Virus record (IMG/VR): IMGVR_UViG_3300049893_000866 | Coordinates: 1 to 38,087 of that record | Reading direction: 5' to 3' (one strand) | Source of the DNA: a virus | DNA: 38,087 nt | Shown: in pieces, positions 6,054 to 13,529 of the stretch | How the letters are laid out: each line of letters begins with the position of its first letter | Position numbering within the stretch: position 1 is the stretch's first letter | Notes under the pieces: generated by a model | The model's input: the letters and a program-made list of their open reading frames with translations, nothing else | What the model was told of the DNA's origin: nothing | Databases searched by the model: none | Position numbers and translations under genes: made by a program

Positions 6054-6600
6054 AATTGAGATAGATCAGGAGCAGTTACATATATTAAAAAATCTAGGAG
6101 CAATGCCTTTTGATTTTGAAGAATTAGGTTTTACAGCCCCTAATGATTTTTTAGATACACTTAAATTAGAATCTAAGGAGTTCGCGAATAGACTTCTTAG
6201 GATGTTTCCTGAAAAAAAGTTTTCTATAAAACACGCGTTTAAGTCTGGATTCAAAAGATCAATCGAAGTTCAGATATTAAGGACCAGGTTAGGTACCGGA
6301 ATATCTAACCACTCAAGACAAAACGGTTTTGAGCACGTCTCCATGTCAAAACAGGCCATAGAGCTGACACTAGGCTATTCTTTGGAGGAACTTAAACTAA
6401 GTTTCGATTCTTTGTTCGAGCCAGGATTCTCGTGGAATAATCCTAGCGATTGGCAAATCGATCACATAGTTCCAATGAGTAGATTTAAGTTTAAAAGATT
6501 TTCTGACGAGGCGTTTCAAGAATGCTGGTCAATAAATAATCTAAGGCCCCTTTGTAAGATAAAAAATAGAAAGAAGTCTGATCACTACGGCGATTTATGA
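6040..6600 (+). CDS. HNH endonuclease
   Basis: The product is 186 aa from the ATG at 6040, chosen because AGGAGG lies just upstream; an earlier in-frame start at 5995 lacks this. The C-terminal third is an HNH nuclease: WQIDHIVP (His142), then a CWSINNLRPL box with the central Asn and a basic end with His182. The N-terminal part is helical and may bind DNA. It overlaps the methyltransferase by 14 bp and the small terminase by 4 bp. HNH proteins next to terminases take part in packaging of some cos phages, while free-standing HNH genes can be homing elements; AT-rich codon use like the methyltransferase favours a shared import. Confidence 0.8.
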   Translation: MPRPRIEIDQEQLHILKNLGAMPFDFEELGFTAPNDFLDTLKLESKEFANRLLRMFPEKKFSIKHAFKSGFKRSIEVQILRTRLGTGISNHSRQNGFEHVSMSKQAIELTLGYSLEELKLSFDSLFEPGFSWNNPSDWQIDHIVPMSRFKFKRFSDEAFQECWSINNLRPLCKIKNRKKSDHYGDL

Positions 6601-6938
6601 CAAAAGTAGAAATCGACTGGGAAGTACTAGACGCGATTCTTCAGTTCGGGCCGACGAAGGGGGTCTGTTCAGATATTCTAGGAGTATCGCCTGACACTAT
6701 CGAAGCCAGAATAAAAGAAGAACATGGGCTTACCTTTACTGAGTACAAAGATAAACGCATGGGTAAGGTTAAGATCAAGTTACAACAGAAGGCGTTAGAC
6801 ATGGCGTTAAAGGGTCACGCTACTATGATGATCTTCTGCCTAAAGAACCTATGCGGCTGGGTTGATAAGGTAGAACAGAGCGGAAACGCTGATAGACCTA
6901 TCTCTATCGTGATAGATAAGCAGGATGAGACGCTTTGA
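6597..6938 (+). CDS. Terminase small subunit
   Basis: The product is 113 aa. An N-terminal helix-turn-helix region (residues 20-45, GVSPDTIEARIKEE) is followed by FTEYKDKR, a helical oligomerisation part and the closing LKNLCGW-DK phrase typical of phage DNA-packaging small subunits. This subunit recognises the viral packaging site and regulates the large subunit. It is translationally coupled on both sides: 4-bp overlap with the HNH gene and 14-bp overlap with the large subunit gene. The sequence does not show which packaging type (cos or pac) applies, though the exact terminal overlap of the contig fits either circular permutation or short direct ends. Confidence 0.8.
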   Translation: MTKVEIDWEVLDAILQFGPTKGVCSDILGVSPDTIEARIKEEHGLTFTEYKDKRMGKVKIKLQQKALDMALKGHATMMIFCLKNLCGWVDKVEQSGNADRPISIVIDKQDETL

Positions 6939-8181
6939 AAAAACGGAGAAGCAGCGCGAAGCTATTGATCTACTAGGATCAGAAGCCAGAAACGTAATGC
7001 TCTACGGAGGCTCGCGAAGTGGGAAGACTTTTATTCTTGTTTACGCTGTCTGTCTCCGCGCTGCGAAGGTAAAGTCTAGACACGTTATCTTAAGGCTGAA
7101 GTTTAACCACGTTAAGACTTCGATCTGGGCTGATACTCTACCGAAGGTTCTAGCTCTCTGTTTTCCTGATCTACCTGTAGAGCTAAATAAAACGGATTAC
7201 TTCGTAAAGTTTCCGAACGGTTCCGAGATCTGGATCGCCGGACTAGACGACGATAAGAGAGTCGAGAAGATTCTAGGGAAGGAATACTCAACTATTTATT
7301 TTAACGAGTGCAGCCAGATTCCTTATAAGTCGGTAGCTGTAGCTATTACACGTCTCGCCGAGAAGAATGATCTAAAAAAGAAAATCTACTACGACGAGAA
7401 TCCCCCTTCGAAGAAACATTGGAGCTACTGGTTATTTATTAAGAACGCAGATCCGGATACGAGCGAATCTGTAGATCCGACTAAGTACGCTTCGATGCTA
7501 ATGAACCCTAAAGATAACCTAGCGAATATCGATGCCGAGTATATCGACGAGGTACTAGCTCAGATGCCCGAGAAGATGCGGCTTCGCTTCGAGCTAGGCG
7601 AGTTCGTAGACGACTACGACGGTCTAGTCTACTACTCGTTCGATCGAGAGAAGAACGTAAGAGAGTTCTCCTGCGGACCTGGGACTAATCTGGTAGGCAT
7701 GGACTTTAACGTAAATCCCATGACAGCCGTAATAGGGAAGTTAGAGAACGGTAAACTCTGGATCTTCGACGAGAAGTTTTTAGAGAACTCGGACACGTTC
7801 AGAATGGCTCACGAGTTAACTAAGTCAGGTTACGGAGGCGCTTGGATCTATCCCGACTCTACCGGATCTAATCGTAAGACTTCTGGTAAGTCGGATCACG
7901 CTATTCTTAGAGAGTCGGGCTTCGTTATTCAACCCACTAGAAACCCTCTAGTCTTCGATCGTGTTAATAACTTAAACCTCCTTCTTAAGAACGATCTGCT
8001 AGTTATTCACCCCCGTTGTAAGAAGCTAATTAACGATCTAGAGAAAGTCTCTTGGAAGGGTCAAGACCTAGATCAGAAGACGGACCCTAGCCTAACTCAC
8101 ATATCCGACGCGGCTGGTTACCTTGCTTGGGCTGTTTTAAACCAGTTCATTAAGAAGCCTGGGGCTGTAGTTATTAGCTAG
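6925..8181 (+). CDS. terL: Terminase large subunit
   Basis: The product is 418 aa, the usual length. The ATPase domain has Walker A GGSRSGKT (28-35) and Walker B TIYFNE (123-128, catalytic Glu128). The RNase H-like nuclease domain begins at about 255 with GMDFNVNP (Asp260), has Asp311 in YPDSTG, and closes with the HISDAAGYLAW phrase near 403. The enzyme pumps DNA into the procapsid and cuts concatemers. It follows the small subunit with a 14-bp overlap. CTAG and GATC are dense here: at least ten CTAG and eleven GATC are visible between 7441 and 8100. Confidence 0.95.
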   Translation: MRRFEKTEKQREAIDLLGSEARNVMLYGGSRSGKTFILVYAVCLRAAKVKSRHVILRLKFNHVKTSIWADTLPKVLALCFPDLPVELNKTDYFVKFPNGSEIWIAGLDDDKRVEKILGKEYSTIYFNECSQIPYKSVAVAITRLAEKNDLKKKIYYDENPPSKKHWSYWLFIKNADPDTSESVDPTKYASMLMNPKDNLANIDAEYIDEVLAQMPEKMRLRFELGEFVDDYDGLVYYSFDREKNVREFSCGPGTNLVGMDFNVNPMTAVIGKLENGKLWIFDEKFLENSDTFRMAHELTKSGYGGAWIYPDSTGSNRKTSGKSDHAILRESGFVIQPTRNPLVFDRVNNLNLLLKNDLLVIHPRCKKLINDLEKVSWKGQDLDQKTDPSLTHISDAAGYLAWAVLNQFIKKPGAVVIS

Positions 8182-8217
8182 TTATCCCACGCGCCGCGCT
8201 AGAGATACACTTAGGCC

Positions 8218-8511
8218 ATGCGCTTAAGAGAGTTTCTAAATCGGAAGCACTGGAAGATAGCCGGACTCTTTTACAAAGTAGCCTGGTGTAAGATTATCGA
8301 CGATGCTTCTACGCTTGGATACTGCGACGACGAGGCGCAAGTTATCTACATGAAGGACAAGCAGGACGAGGTAGAAACCTTTAAGACGCTGGTTCACGAG
8401 CTAGTACACTCGATGGATCACGTCTACAAAATTAAGCTATCCCATACTCAGGTGCGTAAACTCGAACTAGCACTCACAGATCTTTTAAGACAGAATGATT
8501 TAGTAGATTAG
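8218..8511 (+). CDS. Small zinc metallopeptidase-like protein (HExxH)
   Basis: The product is 97 aa. HELVH at 60-64 within a helix (FKTLVHELVHSMDHVY) is the zincin signature, followed by a second His-rich turn (KIKLSH). The size and layout resemble minimal zincins found between terminase and portal genes in other phages. Candidate roles are processing of a head protein or cleavage of a host factor; no substrate can be read from the sequence. There is no dedicated scaffold-protease gene elsewhere in the head region, so a maturation role is worth considering, though the protein is very small for that. No clear ribosome site precedes the ATG. Confidence 0.75.
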   Translation: MRLREFLNRKHWKIAGLFYKVAWCKIIDDASTLGYCDDEAQVIYMKDKQDEVETFKTLVHELVHSMDHVYKIKLSHTQVRKLELALTDLLRQNDLVD

Positions 8512-8519
8512 GGGTTAAG

Positions 8520-10028
8520 ATGGAACTAAACGCACTACAGATTCGTTCTATTATCGACGAGATCGAGCTTTACGAAAACACGCAGCGAAAGGCTAAGGAG
8601 TTTAAGTCGTTTCAGATTTACGACGGTAACCTTAAGACTTACGTTTCTCACCGAATTCGAGAGATGTATCCTAAGACCTTCAAAGCTTATACGATCTCTG
8701 ATTACTCCCTTCTTAAAAAAGTTACGGATAAAAAGGCTAAAGCCTATAAAGAGAGTCCGGTTCGTAAGACTAGAGAACAAGCGGACCAGGATAATTACAC
8801 TACCATCGTTAGACAGAACGGCCTAAACCAGGCGATGTCTAAACTCGATCGCTATTACAACCAGCACAAGTATTGCCTCATGGGCTCATTCATGGAGCTA
8901 GACGAACAGGGACAGGCTTCGTTTAGGTTCATGCCACTCGCTCCTTACGAGTTCGACTGCGTAAAGGACGACAAAGGTAATTTAAAGATTGTTATTCTTT
9001 CTTACCCAGATCCAGTTATTACCGTAGGAAACGGAAGCGACGGAATGGACACGCTTATCGCTGGCAGTAAAGCAGACGAGGGCGCGCAGGTTAAGATTTA
9101 CGCTTTCTGGACCGATACGAACCATTACGTCGTTAAGTTTAAGAAGGGAACGGACGGAAAGTCTTCTGGGCTTCCAGAGTTTCTGCCTCTCGAGAATAAT
9201 CCTAATAACGTAAACCCTTGGGGCGTTCTTCCATTCGTTTACGTTCCGATGTCTGACACGCCTAACTACCCTACTCCTTCCCCTCTTCCTGATCAGACGG
9301 TAGAACTAAACGCGCTGTTATCCGTTTACTTAACCAGCGGTAATATGCAAGTAGGCCAGCTAGTTCTTAAGTATCCACAGGATCAGGATATTCAGATGGT
9401 AACTCACGGACTGATGACTGGTCTAAAGTTACCGCAAAGCACAGACCCAGAAGCGCCAGAGACCGATGCCGCTTACCTTTCTCCATCGCCTAACATGGAC
9501 GGGCACCGAACTAGTATCATGACCTTCCTTAATCTTATCCTCGACGAGCAGGGGATCAGACCAGGAAGCGGAACGGATCTAAGCGTAGAGAAGTTCGCTA
9601 GCGGCCTAGATCGAATGATCTCGGAGGCTGATGTTCAGGATATTATCGAGGCTAACCAGGATATTTACCGCGAGGTAGAGCAGAAGGTTTACGATATCGT
9701 GAAGGCTCAACTAGAGAGCATTAACGACCGTCAACTCGTTAGCGACGAGATTTCGGTTATCTATCGAAAGCCTAAGATGCTTATTACCGATACCGAGCGC
9801 CTAGCTAACCTTGAGAAGATGATCTCTCTAGGGCTCCTAGAGGAGTGGGAGAAGTTCGTCTTTATTGATCCGAACATGAGCGAAGACGAGGCTAAGGCTA
9901 AGTTAGAGCGCATTCAGTCATCTAGAGCAGAGTCGGCTAGACAGATGGCCGAGGCTGTAACTCCAGATATGGAAGAGCCAGAAGAAGAAGACGGCGACGA
10001 GGAAGACGATGCCGATAACTCTAGATGA
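8520..10028 (+). CDS. Portal protein
   Basis: The product is 502 aa, a normal portal length. Position directly after the terminase and before the gp10-like, scaffold and capsid genes is decisive. The sequence is alpha/beta with the long helical region near 370-420 expected of the portal stem and clip (IIEANQDIYREVEQKVYDIV) and an acidic C-terminal tail (EEPEEEDGDEEDDAD) typical of portals that contact scaffold or terminase. It forms the dodecameric ring through which DNA enters. The reading frame ends 20 bp inside the next gene. No family name beyond the general SPP1/HK97-like portal type can be assigned by eye. Confidence 0.85.
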   Translation: MELNALQIRSIIDEIELYENTQRKAKEFKSFQIYDGNLKTYVSHRIREMYPKTFKAYTISDYSLLKKVTDKKAKAYKESPVRKTREQADQDNYTTIVRQNGLNQAMSKLDRYYNQHKYCLMGSFMELDEQGQASFRFMPLAPYEFDCVKDDKGNLKIVILSYPDPVITVGNGSDGMDTLIAGSKADEGAQVKIYAFWTDTNHYVVKFKKGTDGKSSGLPEFLPLENNPNNVNPWGVLPFVYVPMSDTPNYPTPSPLPDQTVELNALLSVYLTSGNMQVGQLVLKYPQDQDIQMVTHGLMTGLKLPQSTDPEAPETDAAYLSPSPNMDGHRTSIMTFLNLILDEQGIRPGSGTDLSVEKFASGLDRMISEADVQDIIEANQDIYREVEQKVYDIVKAQLESINDRQLVSDEISVIYRKPKMLITDTERLANLEKMISLGLLEEWEKFVFIDPNMSEDEAKAKLERIQSSRAESARQMAEAVTPDMEEPEEEDGDEEDDADNSR

Positions 10029-10617
10029 GGTTTCTAAGGAAGTTAGGTTAGATCTCCCAGATCTTCCTGCTCCTGTAGAGCGCTCGATCAAAGAAGAGGT
10101 AGCGGAGTTCATTATCTCTAGCGTACTTGAGTACGTTAACGACGGTAGATCTCCTGTTACGGGCCAGCAGTTTAAGCAGCTTTCTAAAGACTACGCCGAC
10201 GAGGAGAAGGGTGGGAGAAGAACTCCTAACCTAGACCTAGAAGGCGATATGCTTAACTCGCTAACTTGGAAGAATACCGAGAACGGTATTAAGGTAGGAA
10301 TCTTCGACGAGAGTCAGACACCTAAGGCTTATAATCATAACGTAGGCGACACACTTCCTAAGAGACAATTTATCCCAAACGGTAGGCAGCGCTTCGTAGG
10401 TATTATCGAGGACGGGGTAAACCAGATTATAAAAGAGAGGCTTCGAGAAGAGGTTAGAGGAGAGTTCGAACCGAGACGAGCGCCGAGAAGATCTCCTAGC
10501 CAGCCTGTAACGGCGGAGCCTGCTCCTGTTTCTACTCAAGGCGTACCTTTTAACATTTTTTCAGACGAGGACACGATCACGAACATAGTTCGAGGAGTTC
10601 TCCGTGGGGAAAGTTAG
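10009..10617 (+). CDS. HK97 gp10-like / virion morphogenesis protein, copy 1
   Basis: The product is 202 aa. The core phrases SPVTG-QFKQLSKDYADE, DLEGDMLNSL and LPKRQFIPN match the gp10-like group of head-tail completion or minor virion proteins. The last 60 residues are Pro/Arg-rich, then end in a short helix (TNIVRGVLRGES). It overlaps the portal gene by 20 bp and the next gene by 14 bp. The next gene product shares the SPV-G, K-YSK-Y and GDML-SL phrases, so the two genes look like an old duplication. In relatives such proteins help close the head-tail junction. Confidence 0.7.
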   Translation: MPITLDEVSKEVRLDLPDLPAPVERSIKEEVAEFIISSVLEYVNDGRSPVTGQQFKQLSKDYADEEKGGRRTPNLDLEGDMLNSLTWKNTENGIKVGIFDESQTPKAYNHNVGDTLPKRQFIPNGRQRFVGIIEDGVNQIIKERLREEVRGEFEPRRAPRRSPSQPVTAEPAPVSTQGVPFNIFSDEDTITNIVRGVLRGES

Positions 10618-11092
10618 AGATCAGATCAGGCTTATATTTAACAGGAACCTCAGACAGGCCGTGGATAAGACCGTCGAGGAAACCGTTAAAGGAAATTATA
10701 AACCGTTTATCGACGCTATCGTTAAATCAATTAAGCGCGGGGTTAGTCCCGTGGCAGGGATCGGTCGCTTTAAGCGCTACTCGAAGAGTTACCGCGAGGC
10801 CATTAAGAACGGCTGGAAACCTGTAGACGTTAAGGATCAGCAGACGAGTCCGGTTAACATGACTCTCTCTGGGGATATGCTTAAATCATTAGATACGAAG
10901 CAGCGCGGCAAGAAGCTATTCGTAGAGTTTACGGACGAGAAAGCTTTCTATCACAACGAACAGGGCGCGGGTAAAAGCAGAGTAATTAGGCGCTTATTAC
11001 CTACAGAACCAGGCGAAAGATGGGAAGCGAGACTCGAGCGCGAGCTGGCTAGGATAATTAAAGCCATTGTTAGAAAAATAAAATTTCGTTAA
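10604..11092 (+). CDS. HK97 gp10-like / virion morphogenesis protein, copy 2
   Basis: The product is 162 aa, starting GTG inside the preceding gene. It contains SPVAG--RFKRYSKSY, MTLSGDMLKSL, an AFYHNEQGAG phrase and RRLLP, the same order as in the upstream protein, and ends in a basic helix. GDML-SL followed by a beta-hairpin and a His-containing turn is typical of gp10-like tail-completion proteins. Two adjacent copies may form different rings of the connector or have split functions. A short GAAAG-loop hairpin (TTAACC/GGTTAA) follows the stop, just before the scaffold gene. Confidence 0.65.
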   Translation: MGKVRDQIRLIFNRNLRQAVDKTVEETVKGNYKPFIDAIVKSIKRGVSPVAGIGRFKRYSKSYREAIKNGWKPVDVKDQQTSPVNMTLSGDMLKSLDTKQRGKKLFVEFTDEKAFYHNEQGAGKSRVIRRLLPTEPGERWEARLERELARIIKAIVRKIKFR

Positions 11093-11125
11093 CTTTGTTT
11101 CTAAACATTAACCGAAAGGGTTAAA

Positions 11126-11737
11126 ATGGAAAACGAAGCGAACGAAGGTTCGAACCAAGCGGGCGAAGGCTCGAATCAGTCTGATAAGGTCAACGATAGC
11201 GCGGAGCTAATCAAGCGGATCGAACAGCTAGAGCAATCGAATAAGAGACTTCTCGAAGAGTCGAAGGGCTATAAGGAGAAGTATAAGGCCGTTAGCGGCG
11301 AGATTTCTAAGAAGGAAGAGGAGATCGCACTTAAACAGGGCGACCTTCAGAGACTTCTAGAGATCGAGCGAAACAAGACTGCGGAACGAGAATCTGAATT
11401 GAATACGCTTCGGGAGAAGATCCTGGCGCAGGAGATTAAGAATACCGTTTCAAAGTACGCTACCGACGCGATCTCTCTAGACGACGTACTTAATCAACCG
11501 TCTTTCTCTCCAGTTTTAAAAGAGGCGATCGATAAAGAGACCCTCTCTGTAAACGAAGAGAAGGCGAAAGAGTTCGTCGAACAAGTTCGAAAGGCTAAGG
11601 CTCACCTGTTCAAGACGGCTAATCAGCCTGGGGTAGTAACTAAAAAACCTGGTCAGAATAATGGGAAGCCTAAGTCTCTATCGGAAATGAATACCGACGA
11701 GATCAAAGCAGCTCTTAAATCTGGCCTTTATAAGTAA
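11126..11737 (+). CDS. Capsid scaffolding protein
   Basis: The product is 203 aa. It is highly charged, with a long coiled coil at about 25-110 (RIEQLEQSNKRLLEE onward), an acidic and Asn-rich start and a basic C-terminal end (LKSGLYK), the usual capsid-binding end of scaffolds. It stands immediately before the major capsid gene with strong ribosome sites on both genes. Scaffolds guide HK97-type coat subunits into procapsids and leave afterwards. No protease domain is fused, so removal probably occurs by exit or by another enzyme, such as the small HExxH protein encoded before the portal. Confidence 0.85.
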   Translation: MENEANEGSNQAGEGSNQSDKVNDSAELIKRIEQLEQSNKRLLEESKGYKEKYKAVSGEISKKEEEIALKQGDLQRLLEIERNKTAERESELNTLREKILAQEIKNTVSKYATDAISLDDVLNQPSFSPVLKEAIDKETLSVNEEKAKEFVEQVRKAKAHLFKTANQPGVVTKKPGQNNGKPKSLSEMNTDEIKAALKSGLYK

Positions 11738-11758
11738 CAATTTCAGGAGATTACTAAA

Positions 11759-12610
11759 ATGGCAGATCTAATTCATGGCGCAGGTGGCGAACTAAACGCC
11801 ACTAAGCAAGACCTAATCGCGGCTCTGGTTCAGCGGGAACTCAAATTCTCTGCTAAACTTTCGCCTTACTTCACGGACGTTTCGTCTTTCGCTGTCAAAG
11901 GCGCTAAGACTATTTCGTTCCCTAAGCTTTCTAGCTTCACTGCTACCAACCGCGCTGCTGGCGCTGCTGGTGACGCTGCTGTTATCAGCTCGACCGTCGA
12001 CACCCTCGACTTGAACCAGACTCCTTACCTCGCTTGGATCGTTGATCCTAATGAGAACGTGGAATCTGTTCTCGATTTCGAACTTGCAGCAGCTCAACGC
12101 GCAGCTTCTGCACACGGTCGTTTCGTCGACAACGCGATCATCACCGAACTTGAAACCGTTGGCGTCGCTACTACGACCGCTGGCGCTATTTCGAAGTCGA
12201 TCATCCTCGAGATGAGAGCTTCCTATATCAAGCGTTTCGGAATGATTTCGGACTCTGTTCTTATCGTCTCCCCAGACGATGAGGCAGTTCTCCTTGCTAT
12301 TAACGACTTCGTGCACGCTGAACTCTACGGATCGGCTGTGATTCCTAACGGAGTCATCGGACGGCTCTACGGAATTCAAGTCGTAGTTCACGAAGCACTC
12401 GTAGCTAACCAATACTACCTCGCTGGTAAGGATGGCTTAGCTTACGGATTCCAGCGCTCGCCTACCCTCTCTAGCCAAGGTGCTAACGAGTTCGGCGCGG
12501 GTGCAATGCGAACCGCTCTCGAACAGAAGTTCGGAGTGAAAGGCTTGCAACTTGGACAAGCTGGCGTAGGACCTACGCTCTCGGCTCTGGTTGTTAAAGA
12601 CAATAACTAA
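11759..12610 (+). CDS. Major capsid protein
   Basis: The product is 283 aa. It follows the scaffold and has an optimal AGGAG site. The protein is Ala/Ser/Val-rich, with an N-arm, a region like an E-loop (FPKLSSFTATNRA) and long helices (FELAAAQRAASAHGRFVDNAII) consistent with an HK97-fold coat of the short P22-like or N4 gp56-like kind; the family is inferred from position and general form. Codon choice departs from the neighbours: Leu CTC and CTT, Ser TCG and TCC and Thr ACC replace the CTA-rich style, as expected for the most highly expressed gene. Confidence 0.85.
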   Translation: MADLIHGAGGELNATKQDLIAALVQRELKFSAKLSPYFTDVSSFAVKGAKTISFPKLSSFTATNRAAGAAGDAAVISSTVDTLDLNQTPYLAWIVDPNENVESVLDFELAAAQRAASAHGRFVDNAIITELETVGVATTTAGAISKSIILEMRASYIKRFGMISDSVLIVSPDDEAVLLAINDFVHAELYGSAVIPNGVIGRLYGIQVVVHEALVANQYYLAGKDGLAYGFQRSPTLSSQGANEFGAGAMRTALEQKFGVKGLQLGQAGVGPTLSALVVKDNN

Positions 12611-12647
12611 TCTTTAGGGTTAGAATCTAAAAAGAAAGGGGGATAAC

Positions 12648-12872
12648 TTGGCACTTATTAAGTCGTCGGTTATCCCCAACTTTTTAAGGGCAGAAAGCCC
12701 AGAGCAGCTTAGGGTCGCCATGTTCCTAAATAACGTCCGCATGGGGGCCTATGTTAATTACTTCGATATCCAAAAGGACGGGAATACTTGGATCGCTTGG
12801 TTCTACGAAGAACTAACGGACGCTAAGACGATTCAACTAGCTAATCAGCCTAAGAGGTTAAGACGTGGCTAG
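12648..12872 (+). CDS. Small head-region protein, unknown
   Basis: The product is 74 aa from a TTG start with AAAGGGGG just upstream. It is a compact alpha/beta protein (IPNFLRAESPEQLRVAMFLNN, then WIAWFYEE), ending in a basic tail. I do not recognise its family. It lies directly after the major capsid gene and overlaps the next gene by 8 bp, so it is probably a head decoration or connector component. Confidence 0.65.
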   Translation: MALIKSSVIPNFLRAESPEQLRVAMFLNNVRMGAYVNYFDIQKDGNTWIAWFYEELTDAKTIQLANQPKRLRRG

Positions 12873-13182
12873 CCCTTTCTCCATAGAAGATGCGCAGCTT
12901 AAGTCGTTCTTTAGGATCGCGGAGCAGGACTTCGCTCGTAAGGTTTTAGGAGTAGGAGAAGACGGGACTAGCACTACGATATCTATCGGCGGCTATTCGT
13001 TTCAGCAGCTCCTAGGAGATTGGCCGCTTCTAGCCGTAGGGAATAAAATCGTAGCCACTTATCCGAGTGGCGCTATCGAAGAGTTTAGCTTTCAGAACAC
13101 GGGCGGAGAGGTTTTAAAGCTAAGGGTTACTTATTCTAACCCATCTAAGAACACTTTCGTAAGCGTCGAGAGGATCGTGTAG
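12865..13182 (+). CDS. Putative head-tail connector-region protein
   Basis: The product is 105 aa, GTG start. The first 35 residues are helical (IEDAQLKSFFRIAEQDFARKV), and the rest is mostly beta with Gly turns. Its position between capsid and tail genes suits a connector or stopper protein, but there is no recognisable motif. The stop codon shares its last base with the GTG of the following gene, so translation is tightly coupled. Confidence 0.6.
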   Translation: MASPFSIEDAQLKSFFRIAEQDFARKVLGVGEDGTSTTISIGGYSFQQLLGDWPLLAVGNKIVATYPSGAIEEFSFQNTGGEVLKLRVTYSNPSKNTFVSVERIV

Positions 13183-13526
13183 TGGCTTACGTTTACAACC
13201 CTTTAATCGCATTAAAGCTAGATAAGTCTGGAGGCGGCGCTGGTAGCGTAGAGAATTTCTCCTACACCTACGTCCCAGAAGGAACGACCGTGCAAGTTCC
13301 TGAAACACAGGAAATGTTCCACACATTGCCGCTGGTAGTCGACGGGACTTTAGACATTGACGGCGCTATTTCTCAGGAAGTGGACTACTCTCTTTTAGCT
13401 TTTTCGTGGCGACAGATTGGGGAGACAGTTACTCTAAGGGTGAAGGAAGCCAGGAACTTTTTATTTACTTCGCCTCTAACGATAGAAGGCATTCTGGCAA
13501 TCGATGGAACGGCTACCGAGGTCTAA
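13182..13526 (+). CDS. Virion-associated protein with an internal repeat
   Basis: The product is 114 aa, GTG start. Two similar beta units are visible: FHTLPLVVDGTLDIDGAIS near residue 45 and FLFTSPLTIEGILAIDGTAT near the C-terminus. The pattern LxVDGxLxIDG recurs in phage structural proteins and suggests small beta-roll units for assembly or surface binding. It lies directly before the fibre-like gene and is likely part of the same accessory structure. No enzymatic motif is visible. Confidence 0.6.
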   Translation: MAYVYNPLIALKLDKSGGGAGSVENFSYTYVPEGTTVQVPETQEMFHTLPLVVDGTLDIDGAISQEVDYSLLAFSWRQIGETVTLRVKEARNFLFTSPLTIEGILAIDGTATEV

Positions 13527-13529
13527 TAA

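Noticed and set aside
11813-12412. A 199-codon open frame on the strand opposite the major capsid gene
   Set aside because: It is antisense to a clear, highly expressed gene, has no ribosome site, and its composition mirrors the codon bias of the capsid gene.
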